Source: Eubacteriales bacterium (GTDB taxonomy: Bacteria; Bacillota; Clostridia; Lachnospirales; Lachnospiraceae). Taken from it: DNA of 64,000 nt. Below the pieces are notes generated by a model, which saw only the letters and a list, made by a program, of their open reading frames with translations, ran no database searches and was not told the origin of the DNA. The translations under genes were made by a program, and so were the position numbers. Within the stretch, counting starts at the first letter, position 1. Each line of letters starts with the position of its first letter. Positions 36,793-45,080 of the stretch are shown here, piece by piece. The stretch is taken from contig JAUNUY010000001.1 in assembly GCA_030537935.1 (NCBI GenBank), positions 299,920-363,919 on the forward strand. Reading direction: 5' to 3'.

Positions 36793-37812
36793 CTATCCGT
36801 TCAATCGGCCCACATCAATGTGTGCAACCGCATTCAAATCCAATCCCGCCACGCGACCCGCCTGATATCCGTAATATCCCGCCACGCCGATCATGGCGGC
36901 ATTATCCGTACAGTATATGGGGGCGGGTCTGTAAAACCGGATGCCCGCCGTCGCACAAGCTGTAGACAGCTTGTTACTGATATAATTGTTTGCAGCCACG
37001 CCGCCCGCAACGGCAAGATCCCGCATTCCGTAATCAAGGGTGGCCGCAACGGCCCGCTCCGTTAAAACATCGGCGACCGCCTTTTGAAAACCGGCGGCGA
37101 CATCGGCGGGACGCACCGTCTCTCCCCTCATCGCCGCACGATTCAAATAGTTTAGAACGGCAGACTTAATACCGCTGAAGCTGTAACCGTAAGGTTCTCC
37201 GGCTACCTTGGGGCGCGGGAATCGAATGGCCTCTTCATCCCCGTCCTTCGCCAATTTTTCCAGCTTGGGTCCGCCGGGATAACCCAAGCCGATAACGCGT
37301 GCCACCTTGTCAAATGCCTCTCCGCAGGCATCATCCGCAGTCTTTCCGATAATTTCAAAATCGGTATAGTCCCGCACGTGAATCAGATGCGAATGGCCCC
37401 CCGAAATGACCAATGACATGAAGGGCGGCTGCAGTGCCGGATGCTCAATGTAATTGGCCGCGATATGCCCTTCAATATGGTGTACCGGAATCAGCGGCTT
37501 ATTCAGTGAATATGCAAGACCCTTCGCATAGGAAACGCCGACCAGCAAGGCCCCAACCAGCCCCGGTCCCGCCGTTACCGCCAGCGCATCCACCGATGCC
37601 CATGTCAAATCAGCTGTTTTCAGCGCCTTGTTCACGACCTGTTCAATACGATCCAGATGATTGCGGGAAGCAATTTCCGGCACAACCCCGCCGTACAGCT
37701 CGTGGATATCGATTTGTGATGAAATAATGTTGGAAAGAATCTCCCGTCCATCCCGAACGACGGCGCACGCCGTTTCGTCGCAGGAGGATTCTATGGCCAG
37801 TATCGTCGTCAT
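36793..37812 (-). CDS. tsaD: tRNA N6-threonylcarbamoyladenosine synthase subunit TsaD
   Basis: A 339-residue ASKHA-fold protein that transfers the threonylcarbamoyl group to A37 of ANN-decoding tRNAs, working with TsaB and TsaE. Motifs: LAIESSCDET at the start, the metal-site His pair in HHIEGHIAAN, and SGGHSHLI. The ATG at 37812 follows the rnz stop by one base and has GAGG six bases upstream; the longer ORF overlaps rnz. It is last in the rpmE-to-tsaD cluster. Confidence 0.95.
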   Translation of the reverse strand: MTTILAIESSCDETACAVVRDGREILSNIISSQIDIHELYGGVVPEIASRNHLDRIEQVVNKALKTADLTWASVDALAVTAGPGLVGALLVGVSYAKGLAYSLNKPLIPVHHIEGHIAANYIEHPALQPPFMSLVISGGHSHLIHVRDYTDFEIIGKTADDACGEAFDKVARVIGLGYPGGPKLEKLAKDGDEEAIRFPRPKVAGEPYGYSFSGIKSAVLNYLNRAAMRGETVRPADVAAGFQKAVADVLTERAVAATLDYGMRDLAVAGGVAANNYISNKLSTACATAGIRFYRPAPIYCTDNAAMIGVAGYYGYQAGRVAGLDLNAVAHIDVGRLNG

Positions 37813-37813
37813 A

Positions 37814-38728
37814 TTACGCCTCGTCATCAAACTTCAGGTCAATGCTCTTGCCATCCTTCGGCACTTCGATTTTATCATAAATCTTTCGCAGACCTTTTTC
37901 ATACTGCTTTGGATTCATATTGGCCGGACTGTAATGCGTATACCACATCCGGCGCGGTTTGGCTTTTGCCGCCATCCGGGCCGCCTCTTCCATGGTCATA
38001 TGCTTATAACGCTTGGCATTCTGGTCCTTTTCCCCCTCACCGTACATCCCTTCGCAGATGAAGAGGTCCGTATCCGTCGCCTCTTCGACAATCCGATCCG
38101 TCGGACGCGTATCCGTACAATATACCAGAGAAAGACCTCGGCGTGCCTCACCCATCACCATATCCGGCGTGTACATCGTCCCCTCATGTTCCACGGTTTC
38201 ACCATGTTGCAAACGGCCCCACAGGGGACAAGGCAGACCGAGTTCCTTTGCCCGTTCCACCTGGAAACGACCTTGCCGCCGGATGTCAATCCGATAACCG
38301 TAACACTCCACGCGATGGTTGACCCGAAAGGCACGAATATGGAAGTCGTTACGTTGCCACGTCTCCATCGGCTCCGCATACTCCTTGTAGATGATTTCGT
38401 ACGGCAGCTGAGGTGAAATAATACGCAATGCATCCACAACCCGCCGCAGGCCCCGCGGACCGCAAATCATCAGCGGCTCTCGCCGGTCACAGTTTCCCAA
38501 AGTAAGCAGAAGACCCGGTAAGCCGCTGATATGATCGGCATGATAGTGGGTGAACAATATCGTATCAATCGGATAAGGACTCCAGCCTTTCTTTTTGATG
38601 GCAACCTGTGTCCCCTCGCCGCAATCAATTAATATATTACTGCCGTTATAACGAACCATCAAGGCCGTTAAATGACGCTTCGGCAGGGGGACCATTCCGC
38701 CGGTCCCCAATAAGCAAACTTCCAGCAT
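37814..38728 (-). CDS. rnz: Ribonuclease Z (tRNA 3'-end endonuclease)
   Basis: A 304-residue metallo-beta-lactamase-fold nuclease that cuts tRNA precursors after the discriminator base. The metal site is THYHADHISG, with later His/Asp in VNHRV, YCTDTRP and HMTMEEAARMAAK, the last typical of ElaC/RNase Z. It matures tRNAs without encoded CCA, such as the tRNA-Thr in this window. It sits between rimI and tsaD, which is not the most usual place. Confidence 0.9.
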   Translation of the reverse strand: MLEVCLLGTGGMVPLPKRHLTALMVRYNGSNILIDCGEGTQVAIKKKGWSPYPIDTILFTHYHADHISGLPGLLLTLGNCDRREPLMICGPRGLRRVVDALRIISPQLPYEIIYKEYAEPMETWQRNDFHIRAFRVNHRVECYGYRIDIRRQGRFQVERAKELGLPCPLWGRLQHGETVEHEGTMYTPDMVMGEARRGLSLVYCTDTRPTDRIVEEATDTDLFICEGMYGEGEKDQNAKRYKHMTMEEAARMAAKAKPRRMWYTHYSPANMNPKQYEKGLRKIYDKIEVPKDGKSIDLKFDDEA

Positions 38729-38730
38729 AT

Positions 38731-39174
38731 TTAACCTTTCCGTCGTTGCATGATAATGCCGTCCTCCGTCGGATCGGCATACAGTTGCGGTCGTCGACCG
38801 ATGGGCTCAAATCCCATGCGGGTGTACAATGCAATCGCGTGATGATTCGAGACCCGGACCTCCAGACAGGCGTCCGTGTCCGATGTTACAAAGAGTCTGT
38901 CCAGTAAGGCATCGGCCAGACCCGTTCCCCGCCGATCGGGACGAACGGCCACTTTTAATATATACAGACAATCGCATCGACAAGCCAGAACATACGCCGT
39001 CGGTATCATCTTCTCCGTCACCAGGAGACAAACGGTCTCGGGCCGGGACAGGCTTTCTGCAAAGGCCCGGACCGACCAGACTTCACTGCCCGATTGGAAT
39101 GCCCGCGCATCCAATACCGCCAAAGCCGGCGCATCCGCCGGTGTCGCCGGGCGCATCGTCCTATTGGTCGGCAT
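38731..39174 (-). CDS. rimI: Ribosomal protein S18 alanine N-acetyltransferase-like GNAT protein
   Basis: About 147 residues with the GNAT fold: VAVRPDRRGTGLADALLD (acetyl-CoA loop) and LEVRVSNHHAIALYTRMGFEPIG, which is typical of RimI. It would acetylate the N-terminus of S18 or related proteins. The ORF extends 40 codons into tsaB; the ATG at 39174 gives normal length, although its ribosome site is weak, and the ATG at 39156 is an alternative. The context between tsaB and tsaD is usual for rimI. Confidence 0.88.
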   Translation of the reverse strand: MPTNRTMRPATPADAPALAVLDARAFQSGSEVWSVRAFAESLSRPETVCLLVTEKMIPTAYVLACRCDCLYILKVAVRPDRRGTGLADALLDRLFVTSDTDACLEVRVSNHHAIALYTRMGFEPIGRRPQLYADPTEDGIIMQRRKG

Positions 39175-39856
39175 AACGCATCCGCTCTTCCCGTTCCCGC
39201 TCCGCCTGCGGTTTTCGTAAATAGTCCAGTGTGTAGTCATCCGCCATCCCCGGCACATAGCGTGCCGCAGCCAAAACGGCAATGGAACTTGCATCCTGTT
39301 TCAGTCGATGAATCGGCGCAAAGCGGACGACGCCCGGTGTTTCACGCAAGGTATCCCGAAACGGGATGACCCCGTCACCGGTATAGATGATCGGTCGGTC
39401 GGTCGGAACGGATTGAATCAGCCTCGTGACCGAAACGGCCCGCGGCGGCTGAATCTCCCGGAGAATACCGTTCTCTGTCCGATAAGTTGCAGTATATACC
39501 TGATTTCTCCGGGCATCCATGACGGGACAAATGGTATCTGTCGTCACCAAGTTTGCCGCCAGACCGGCTAAGGTACAGACCCCGATGACCGGAATGCCGA
39601 CGCCCGATGCCAACCCCTTTGCAGTTGCCGCGCCGATTCGCAAACCGGTAAAAGAACCGGGTCCCTGCGCAATGGCTACGGCATCCATATCGGCCACGCT
39701 CAATTCCGTCATCCGAAATAATGTATCCACCATCGGCATGAGAGATTGCGAGTGCGTCAATTTGTCATCCGTTGCAATCCGGGCGAGAATACAGTCCTCG
39801 GCCATGATGCAAGCCGTCGCCACACGCCCCGATGTATCAATGGCCAAAAGTTTCAT
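39161..39856 (-). CDS. tsaB: tRNA threonylcarbamoyladenosine biosynthesis protein TsaB
   Basis: A 231-residue ASKHA-fold partner of TsaD. The start LLAIDTSGRVATACI and the motif VAIAQGPGSFTGLRIGAATA are diagnostic. It lacks the full catalytic set and serves as a scaffold for TsaD. The ATG at 39856 has GGGGGT at the right distance and overlaps tsaE by 20 bases; the longer ORF is not needed. Confidence 0.94.
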   Translation of the reverse strand: MKLLAIDTSGRVATACIMAEDCILARIATDDKLTHSQSLMPMVDTLFRMTELSVADMDAVAIAQGPGSFTGLRIGAATAKGLASGVGIPVIGVCTLAGLAANLVTTDTICPVMDARRNQVYTATYRTENGILREIQPPRAVSVTRLIQSVPTDRPIIYTGDGVIPFRDTLRETPGVVRFAPIHRLKQDASSIAVLAAARYVPGMADDYTLDYLRKPQAEREREERMRYADQ

Positions 39857-40283
39857 CTTTACCCCCGATACAAATCCGCCGGTAATCCGGTCCCTGCTCA
39901 AAATCTTTTTCCAACCTGATAAATACCGTCTCCTTCGGCAAAAGATTCATGATCCTTTCCGGCCATTCTATCAAAATGAAAGCGCCGGGCTCATCAATGT
40001 ACTCATCAAACCCGATTTCATACAACTCGTCCGCATCTTCAATCCGATAGACATCAAAGTGGTAGAAGGGACCCCGATGACTTTCGTACTCATTGACGAT
40101 GGCAAAAGTGGGACTATTCACTGTATCCGTAATACCCAACCCGCGGGCAAACCCCCGGGTGAACACGGTCTTTCCGGTACCCAAATCTCCGGAAAGTGCC
40201 AGCACCGTTCCCGGCACGACCCTTGCCGCCAGCTTTTCCGCCAAGGCTTCCGTCTCCGCCGGTGAATTTGTTACATAGTCCAT
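39837..40283 (-). CDS. tsaE: tRNA threonylcarbamoyladenosine biosynthesis ATPase TsaE
   Basis: A 148-residue P-loop ATPase that drives turnover of the TsaB-TsaD complex. Walker A is GDLGTGKT, followed by SPTFAIVNEY, FDVYRIED and IEWPERI. The ATG shares one base with the prfA stop (TAATG). Confidence 0.95.
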   Translation of the reverse strand: MDYVTNSPAETEALAEKLAARVVPGTVLALSGDLGTGKTVFTRGFARGLGITDTVNSPTFAIVNEYESHRGPFYHFDVYRIEDADELYEIGFDEYIDEPGAFILIEWPERIMNLLPKETVFIRLEKDFEQGPDYRRICIGGKDETFGH

Positions 40284-41359
40284 TATTCGCCGCCTTGGAG
40301 ATTGGCCAACTTTGCGGCCTGATCCGCTGAAACCAGATGATCCACCAATTCCTGAATCTCACCTTCCATGATGGCATCCACCTTATGCAAGGTGAGCTTG
40401 ATGCGATGATCGGTCACACGCCCCTGCGGAAAATTGTAGGTACGAATTTTTTCGCTTCGGTCTCCCGTACCGATTTGACTACGTCTGGCATCCGCTTCTT
40501 CTTTTGCCTTCTTTTCTTCTTCCATGGCAAAAATTCTGGAGCGTAACACCTTCATGGCCTTTGCCTTATTTTTCAACTGGCTCTTCTCATCTTGACAGGA
40601 AACCACAATCCCGGTCGGTTCATGTGTCAGTCGAACGGCCGAATCCGTCGTATTGACACACTGACCGCCGTTGCCGGATGCCCGGAAGACATCGACGCGG
40701 ATGTCATTTTCGTTAATTTCGATATCCAGTTCTTCGGCCTCCGGCATGATGGCAACGGTCACCGTCGAGGTGTGAATCCGTCCGCCCGATTCCGTTTCCG
40801 GCACGCGCTGCACCCGATGCACGCCGCTTTCATATTTGAGCTGAGAATATGCCCCTTGTCCGTCAATGGAGAAAACGACCTCTTTGAAACCGCCGATGCC
40901 GTTCTCATTAAATGAAATGAGTTCCGTCTTCCAACGTCTGGATTCCGCAAACTTCACGTACATGCGATATAATTCCGCCGCAAACAAGGCCGCCTCGTCA
41001 CCGCCGGCACCGGCACGGATTTCAACAATAACACTCTTGTCGTCATTCGGATCTTTCGGCAAAAGCAAAACCTTAATTTTTTCTTCCAAAGCTGCTACGG
41101 AATTCTTGGCTTCCGACAGTTCCTCCTTAAGCATCTCCCGCATATCCTCGTCTTTTTCGTCTTCCAACATTTCCAGACTGTCCTCTACGGTCTGCTTCGT
41201 CTTCGTATACTCCCGATATGCCTCCACGATGGGCAACAATTCGTTCTGCTCCTTCATCAAACTGCGAAAACGATTCTGATCATTGACTACATCCGGTGCG
41301 CTCAACAGGCGCGTTAATTCTTCATATCGTTGTGCTAAATCACTGAGATTCTCAAACAT
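40283..41359 (-). CDS. prfA: Peptide chain release factor 1
   Basis: A 358-residue class I release factor for UAA and UAG stops. The coiled-coil N-terminal domain is followed by the codon-recognition domain and the catalytic loop [15 protein letters not shown]. The longer ORF adds 26 codons inside prmC; the ATG at 41359 has GGAAAGGA upstream, overlaps the prmC stop by eight bases, and matches the family start MFENLSDL. Its Gln is methylated by PrmC, encoded just upstream. Confidence 0.96.
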   Translation of the reverse strand: MFENLSDLAQRYEELTRLLSAPDVVNDQNRFRSLMKEQNELLPIVEAYREYTKTKQTVEDSLEMLEDEKDEDMREMLKEELSEAKNSVAALEEKIKVLLLPKDPNDDKSVIVEIRAGAGGDEAALFAAELYRMYVKFAESRRWKTELISFNENGIGGFKEVVFSIDGQGAYSQLKYESGVHRVQRVPETESGGRIHTSTVTVAIMPEAEELDIEINENDIRVDVFRASGNGGQCVNTTDSAVRLTHEPTGIVVSCQDEKSQLKNKAKAMKVLRSRIFAMEEEKKAKEEADARRSQIGTGDRSEKIRTYNFPQGRVTDHRIKLTLHKVDAIMEGEIQELVDHLVSADQAAKLANLQGGE

Positions 41360-42179
41360 TATCTTTCCTTTCCCTGAAACGGCCCGACACGACCCGGTCG
41401 AGTCGGTTCCAGTCACGCTTGACGCGAACATCGGCAAAACCGCTTTCCGCCATCATGCCGCCTACCGCCGGTCCCTGGTCATAACCGATTTCAAACAATA
41501 GATATCCGCCGGGTCGCAGAATGCGACCGATATCGGACAGGATACGCCGGTAAGGTGCCAAGCCGTCCGCACCGCCATCCAGTGCCCGTCGCGGTTCAAA
41601 ACAACGTACCCGCGGTTCCAATCCATCGACCACACGAGACGCAATGTACGGCGGATTGCTCACGATGACGTCAAAGATGCCGTCCACGCCTTCCGTAAAG
41701 TCCGCCCGCATGAAACGTATCGATACGTCATATTTTTCCGCATTCATCCGTGCAGTATTCAGAGCGGTTTCCGAAATATCCGTTGCCGTAACATCCGCCT
41801 CGACCGCCTTCGCCAAAGCAATGGCGAGAGCGCCGCTGCCCGTACAAAGATCCAAGACCACCTGTCCGGGACGGATATGACGCAGTGCTTCGTGCGCCAA
41901 AAGTTCCGTTTCCGGACGGGGAATCAGAACGCCCGGCCCCACCGCCAATTTTAAGCCCATAAAATGGCCGATACCGGTAATATATTGCAGCGGTTCGCCG
42001 CTCTTCGCCCGCGCAACGGCACGTCGAAGAACTTCTTCCTCACCGTCCGTCAATTCGCGCTCTCCCGATAAAACGCAATCGATCCGCCGTATCCCCAACA
42101 AATCTTCCGCCAGATAATTCACGTCTGCCGGCGGTACGCCTTCACAAGACAAGTCCCGCGCCATATCCCGCAGTCTCAT
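41352..42179 (-). CDS. prmC: Release factor glutamine N5-methyltransferase
   Basis: A 275-residue SAM-dependent enzyme that methylates the GGQ glutamine of RF1 and RF2. SAM motif [16 protein letters not shown] and the catalytic VSNPPYIAS are present after an N-terminal helical domain. AAAGGAG precedes the ATG. It follows rpmE and a terminator, so some of its transcription depends on read-through. Confidence 0.95.
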   Translation of the reverse strand: MRLRDMARDLSCEGVPPADVNYLAEDLLGIRRIDCVLSGERELTDGEEEVLRRAVARAKSGEPLQYITGIGHFMGLKLAVGPGVLIPRPETELLAHEALRHIRPGQVVLDLCTGSGALAIALAKAVEADVTATDISETALNTARMNAEKYDVSIRFMRADFTEGVDGIFDVIVSNPPYIASRVVDGLEPRVRCFEPRRALDGGADGLAPYRRILSDIGRILRPGGYLLFEIGYDQGPAVGGMMAESGFADVRVKRDWNRLDRVVSGRFRERKDNV

Positions 42180-42193
42180 ACCGCTCCTTTACA

Positions 42194-42244
42194 TAAAAAA
42201 ACAAACAAACAAGGCATGCAGTGTTGCACGCTCCGTTTGTTTGT
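42194..42244 (-). terminator. Terminator/attenuator between rpmE and prmC
   Basis: Perfect 10-base arms (42201-42210 and 42235-42244) around a second short stem, followed on the minus strand by T7 (42194-42200). It would end most rpmE transcripts and pass a fraction into prmC-prfA-tsa. Confidence 0.85.
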
Positions 42245-42260
42245 CTTCTGCGTCATTTTG

Positions 42261-42461
42261 CTATTTAACACCGTACTTACGGTTAAATTTCTCAATACGT
42301 CCTCTCGCCTGAGCCGCGCGTTGTTGACCCGTATAGAAAGGATGGCATTTTGAGCAAACTTCAACGTGGATTTCTTCCTTCGTGGAACCCGTGGTAAACT
42401 CGTTACCGCAGTTACAGGTCACCTTTGCCTGTTGGTATTCCGGTTGAATTTCTTTCTTCAT
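42261..42461 (-). CDS. rpmE: 50S ribosomal protein L31 (zinc-binding type)
   Basis: A 66-residue ribosomal protein. The zinc ligands are CNC and CSKC, followed by HPFYTG and the typical end NRKYGVK. The zinc-containing form is the one replaced by the Cys-less YtiA type under zinc limitation in some Bacillota. The ATG at 42461 has GAGG eight bases upstream and gives exactly the family length; an ATG three codons earlier is too close to the ribosome site. Confidence 0.97.
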   Translation of the reverse strand: MKKEIQPEYQQAKVTCNCGNEFTTGSTKEEIHVEVCSKCHPFYTGQQRAAQARGRIEKFNRKYGVK

Positions 42462-42553
42462 CTCATTCACCTCACCTGTTATTCAATTTCGGACCGTTCT
42501 CCGTGCCCATGCACGGCTGTCCATGCACGGTTTCGGCGTGTCGCCGCAAACAC
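42462..42553 (-). promoter_or_regulatory. Structured 5' leader of rpmE, putative L31 autoregulatory element
   Basis: About 92 bases between promoter and start. A first hairpin pairs GTTTGCGGCG with CGCCGAAAC. Two direct copies of CCGTGCATGG follow (42521-42530 and 42507-42516), then GCACGG (42501-42506), which can pair with either copy, so two exclusive hairpins are possible. Ribosomal protein L31 leaders with candidate RNA structures are known in Bacillota; membership in a named motif is not shown here. Confidence 0.55.
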
Positions 42554-42560
42554 CTGATGT

Positions 42561-42589
42561 ATTATATCACCGCTCGCAAGGAAAATCAA
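42561..42589 (-). promoter_or_regulatory. rpmE promoter
   Basis: On the minus strand TTGATT, 17 bases and TATAAT, with TG one base before the -10. It lies about 100 bases upstream of the rpmE start. Confidence 0.85.
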
Positions 42590-42605
42590 GCGATATTTCC
42601 GTTTC

Positions 42606-43595
42606 TTAGAGGAAATCACCGTTCATAATAGAGTTCTTTACAATCACGTAATCCACTCGACGAAGCGCATTAATATCCCGACCGCCGGCATAGGAAATGG
42701 CGGACTGTAAATCCTGTTCCATCTCAACCAGCGTATTTTTGATGGCACCCTTATGCGGAATGAAGATTTTCTTCCCCTCCACGTTCTTGTGCTCGCCTTT
42801 TTGGTATTCCGATGCACTGCCGTAATATTCCTTATGGAGTTTGCCGTCAATCTCTATCGTGGCGCCCGGACTCTCTTCGTGACCGGCAAATAATGAGCCG
42901 ATCATAACCATACTTGCACCGAAACGGATGGACTTCGCAATATCACCGTGACTGCGAATGCCGCCGTCGGCAATGATGGGCTTATTCGCCGCCTTCGAAC
43001 AGTAACGCAGGGCTGCAAGTTGCCAACCGCCCGTACCGAAACCGGTTTTCAGCTTCGTAATACATACCTTGCCCGGACCGATGCCCACCTTCGTGGCGTC
43101 CGCACCGGCATTTTCAAGTTCACGTACGGCCTCCGGTGTACCGACATTGCCCGCTATAACAAAAACCGTCGGCAATGTCGCCTTGATATGACGTATCATC
43201 CGAATCACCTGCTCAGAATGACCGTGAGCGATGTCGATGGTCATATAATCCGGAACCATATCCTTTGCCTTCAACTCCTCTACGAAGTGAAATTCTTCAT
43301 CTTTCACGCCGATGCTGATGGACGAAAACAAATTCCGCTCTTTCATCCGTCTGACGAAATCGATACGACGCTCCGGATTAAAGCGATGCATAATATAGAA
43401 ATAATCATTCGCCGCCAGTTTCTCCGCCAAAGATTCATCGATGATGGTCTGCATATTTGCCGGTACAACCGGCAACTTGAAGGTCCTGCCTCCCAAAGTG
43501 GTAACCGTTGAACACTCGCTGCGACTTTCTACTATACATTTATTCGGAATCAGTTGGATATCCTCATAATCGAAAATGGACATATCATTAAGCAT
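42606..43595 (-). CDS. guaC: GMP reductase
   Basis: A 329-residue TIM-barrel enzyme that turns GMP into IMP with NADPH. The start [20 protein letters not shown] is shared with Bacillus-type GuaC, and the catalytic Cys is in [16 protein letters not shown] has CBS domains that are absent here. AGGAGG seven bases upstream supports the ATG at 43595. It is monocistronic with its own promoter and, with apt at the other end of the window, points to purine salvage. Confidence 0.95.
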   Translation of the reverse strand: MLNDMSIFDYEDIQLIPNKCIVESRSECSTVTTLGGRTFKLPVVPANMQTIIDESLAEKLAANDYFYIMHRFNPERRIDFVRRMKERNLFSSISIGVKDEEFHFVEELKAKDMVPDYMTIDIAHGHSEQVIRMIRHIKATLPTVFVIAGNVGTPEAVRELENAGADATKVGIGPGKVCITKLKTGFGTGGWQLAALRYCSKAANKPIIADGGIRSHGDIAKSIRFGASMVMIGSLFAGHEESPGATIEIDGKLHKEYYGSASEYQKGEHKNVEGKKIFIPHKGAIKNTLVEMEQDLQSAISYAGGRDINALRRVDYVIVKNSIMNGDFL

Positions 43596-43657
43596 GCCGG
43601 TGCCTCCTCTTAAATTTCCTTCATTCCCCGTGCCGACGTATCCGTCGACACTACGTG

Positions 43658-43686
43658 ATTATAACAAATAAAACCCGGTTCAACAA
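43658..43686 (-). promoter_or_regulatory. guaC promoter and leader
   Basis: On the minus strand TTGTTG, 17 bases and TATAAT. The leader holds a nine-pair hairpin (about 43629-43651) with one G-U pair, possibly regulatory. Confidence 0.6.
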
Positions 43687-43697
43687 GGTACAAACCG

Positions 43698-44303
43698 CTA
43701 TCGGGATTTCATCATCCGCAGAACCGGTACGATGCCAAGTGCCAAAAGTCCCGCAACGACGGCTTCCGGAATCCCGTTGATTAAAACAACGGTGCCCAGG
43801 GCCGACAGGACGGCCGTCCCGCTCAAACCTTTTGCAGCGGCAAACGCATCCTTATAAAACAGGAAGATCATCCCCAATACCAATATGGTGTTGGTCAGTG
43901 AACCGGCCACCGCCCCCGTCACCGTTGCAATCCGCGGCCGTTTCTTGAGCGAGGCCGCCACCCATGCCGGGACAACCCCCGATAAGATCCGAGGCACAAA
44001 ACATATCACCAGGCTGTACCACTTACCGCCAAAATCACCGACCATGTAAAACGGTGTGAATACAAATGACAGAATGGAGGGGTTCATCGTATTTGAAATC
44101 AAACTCGACAAACCGAATACAAAGCCCAAAAAACCGCCAAAGCGCGGTCCGTAGACAATCCCGACGATGACGACAGGGACGTGCACCATCGTAATCTTCA
44201 ACCATGGCGTCGGAATATAGCCGATGTTCGGTACGAACGTCATCATCAGAACCAGTGCCGTGAAAAATGCCGCCACGACCATATCCTTGGTTTTTAATTT
44301 CAT
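43698..44303 (-). CDS. ECF transporter S component (substrate-binding membrane subunit)
   Basis: A 201-residue protein with six hydrophobic segments and features of the ECF S-component fold, including the loop PTPWLKITMVHVPVVIVG and GPRFGGFLGFVFGLSSL. S components bind a vitamin and work with a shared EcfA-EcfA'-EcfT module. No ATPase gene is adjacent, so this is a group II-type orphan. The presence of coaX at 54 kb and no pantothenate synthesis genes makes pantothenate one option; folate or another vitamin is equally possible. Confidence 0.8.
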   Translation of the reverse strand: MKLKTKDMVVAAFFTALVLMMTFVPNIGYIPTPWLKITMVHVPVVIVGIVYGPRFGGFLGFVFGLSSLISNTMNPSILSFVFTPFYMVGDFGGKWYSLVICFVPRILSGVVPAWVAASLKKRPRIATVTGAVAGSLTNTILVLGMIFLFYKDAFAAAKGLSGTAVLSALGTVVLINGIPEAVVAGLLALGIVPVLRMMKSR

Positions 44304-44333
44304 ACATTCTCCTTCCCGACAACCGTGTTTCCG

Positions 44334-45080
44334 TTAGTCATCCCGAAACTTCCATTTTTCCATCTGCTCATCGGGACAAGGTTCCGCAATCTGCGAAGAC
44401 GGCACCTTGTCAAATACGGCCGTATCCAGCACCCGATTATAGATAAAAGTATAGTTATCAAAGTTCAAGCGGTTGTCAATCATCAGACGCCGGATCATGC
44501 GCATATTCAAGGCCATTTCAAAATCATCTTTATAGTCGACATTGATGCGGATAACCAGCGTTACGGGATAGTCGCGAATATCGGAGAGGCTTGCATCCAA
44601 CGGCAATGCCGACAGCGCCTTCTCCGGTCCATCCGAAAATATGACATTGATACTGTCTATGGCACGGACCTTTTCGACCGGCCAGGCCGAGTCGAAAATC
44701 GCCCGGACACTCTTCTCCATCATCGCCGTAAGGCGTTCTACCGTATTCTTCCGACCTACGACCCGCTCCTCATATTCATCCGTAATTACGCGATCCGCAT
44801 CCGAATTATAGAACAGTCTGAATTGTGTATCCGGGGATGTCCTGCTCTTGAACTCAATATAATAATCGTTATCCTTGAAACGATACATACAGTCGCTGCG
44901 GATAAATTCGTTTTTTCCGAAATTCTCATCCGCATAACGCAGAATCTTCCGTTCCGCCGCCCCCAGTGCCAGGGGATTGCCGCGAAAAGCGAAGATGACA
45001 TTCACGATTTGTAATACCATGAGGGCCAGAATCACCAAGCCCGTCAATCGTAAACCGTATTTGACGATTCGTTGTTTCAT
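44334..45080 (-). CDS. Conserved membrane-anchored protein of unknown function
   Basis: A 248-residue protein with one N-terminal membrane segment (about 10-32) and an extracytoplasmic domain. The region after the anchor (GNPLALGAAERKILRYADENFG) resembles YfjL-like proteins, with a short helical segment and a beta-rich part. It overlaps the ligA stop by four bases and is 30 bases before the ECF S component. The function is unknown. Confidence 0.75.
   Translation of the reverse strand: MKQRIVKYGLRLTGLVILALMVLQIVNVIFAFRGNPLALGAAERKILRYADENFGKNEFIRSDCMYRFKDNDYYIEFKSRTSPDTQFRLFYNSDADRVITDEYEERVVGRKNTVERLTAMMEKSVRAIFDSAWPVEKVRAIDSINVIFSDGPEKALSALPLDASLSDIRDYPVTLVIRINVDYKDDFEMALNMRMIRRLMIDNRLNFDNYTFIYNRVLDTAVFDKVPSSQIAEPCPDEQMEKWKFRDD

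Noticed and set aside
37661..38416. A 251-codon plus-strand ORF opposite rnz and tsaD, and similar long antisense frames (for example 45251-45721, 53081-53653, 5003-5794)
   Set aside because: They lie opposite clear core genes, lack family motifs and ribosome sites, and have composition expected from the complement of a codon-biased gene.
42507..42530. Two direct 10-base repeats considered as a CRISPR or attachment site
   Set aside because: Only two copies with a 4-base gap, inside a ribosomal protein leader; RNA pairing explains them better.
43609..43697. Purine or THF riboswitch before guaC or the ECF S component
   Set aside because: No conserved core of either riboswitch was seen, and the S component has almost no leader.
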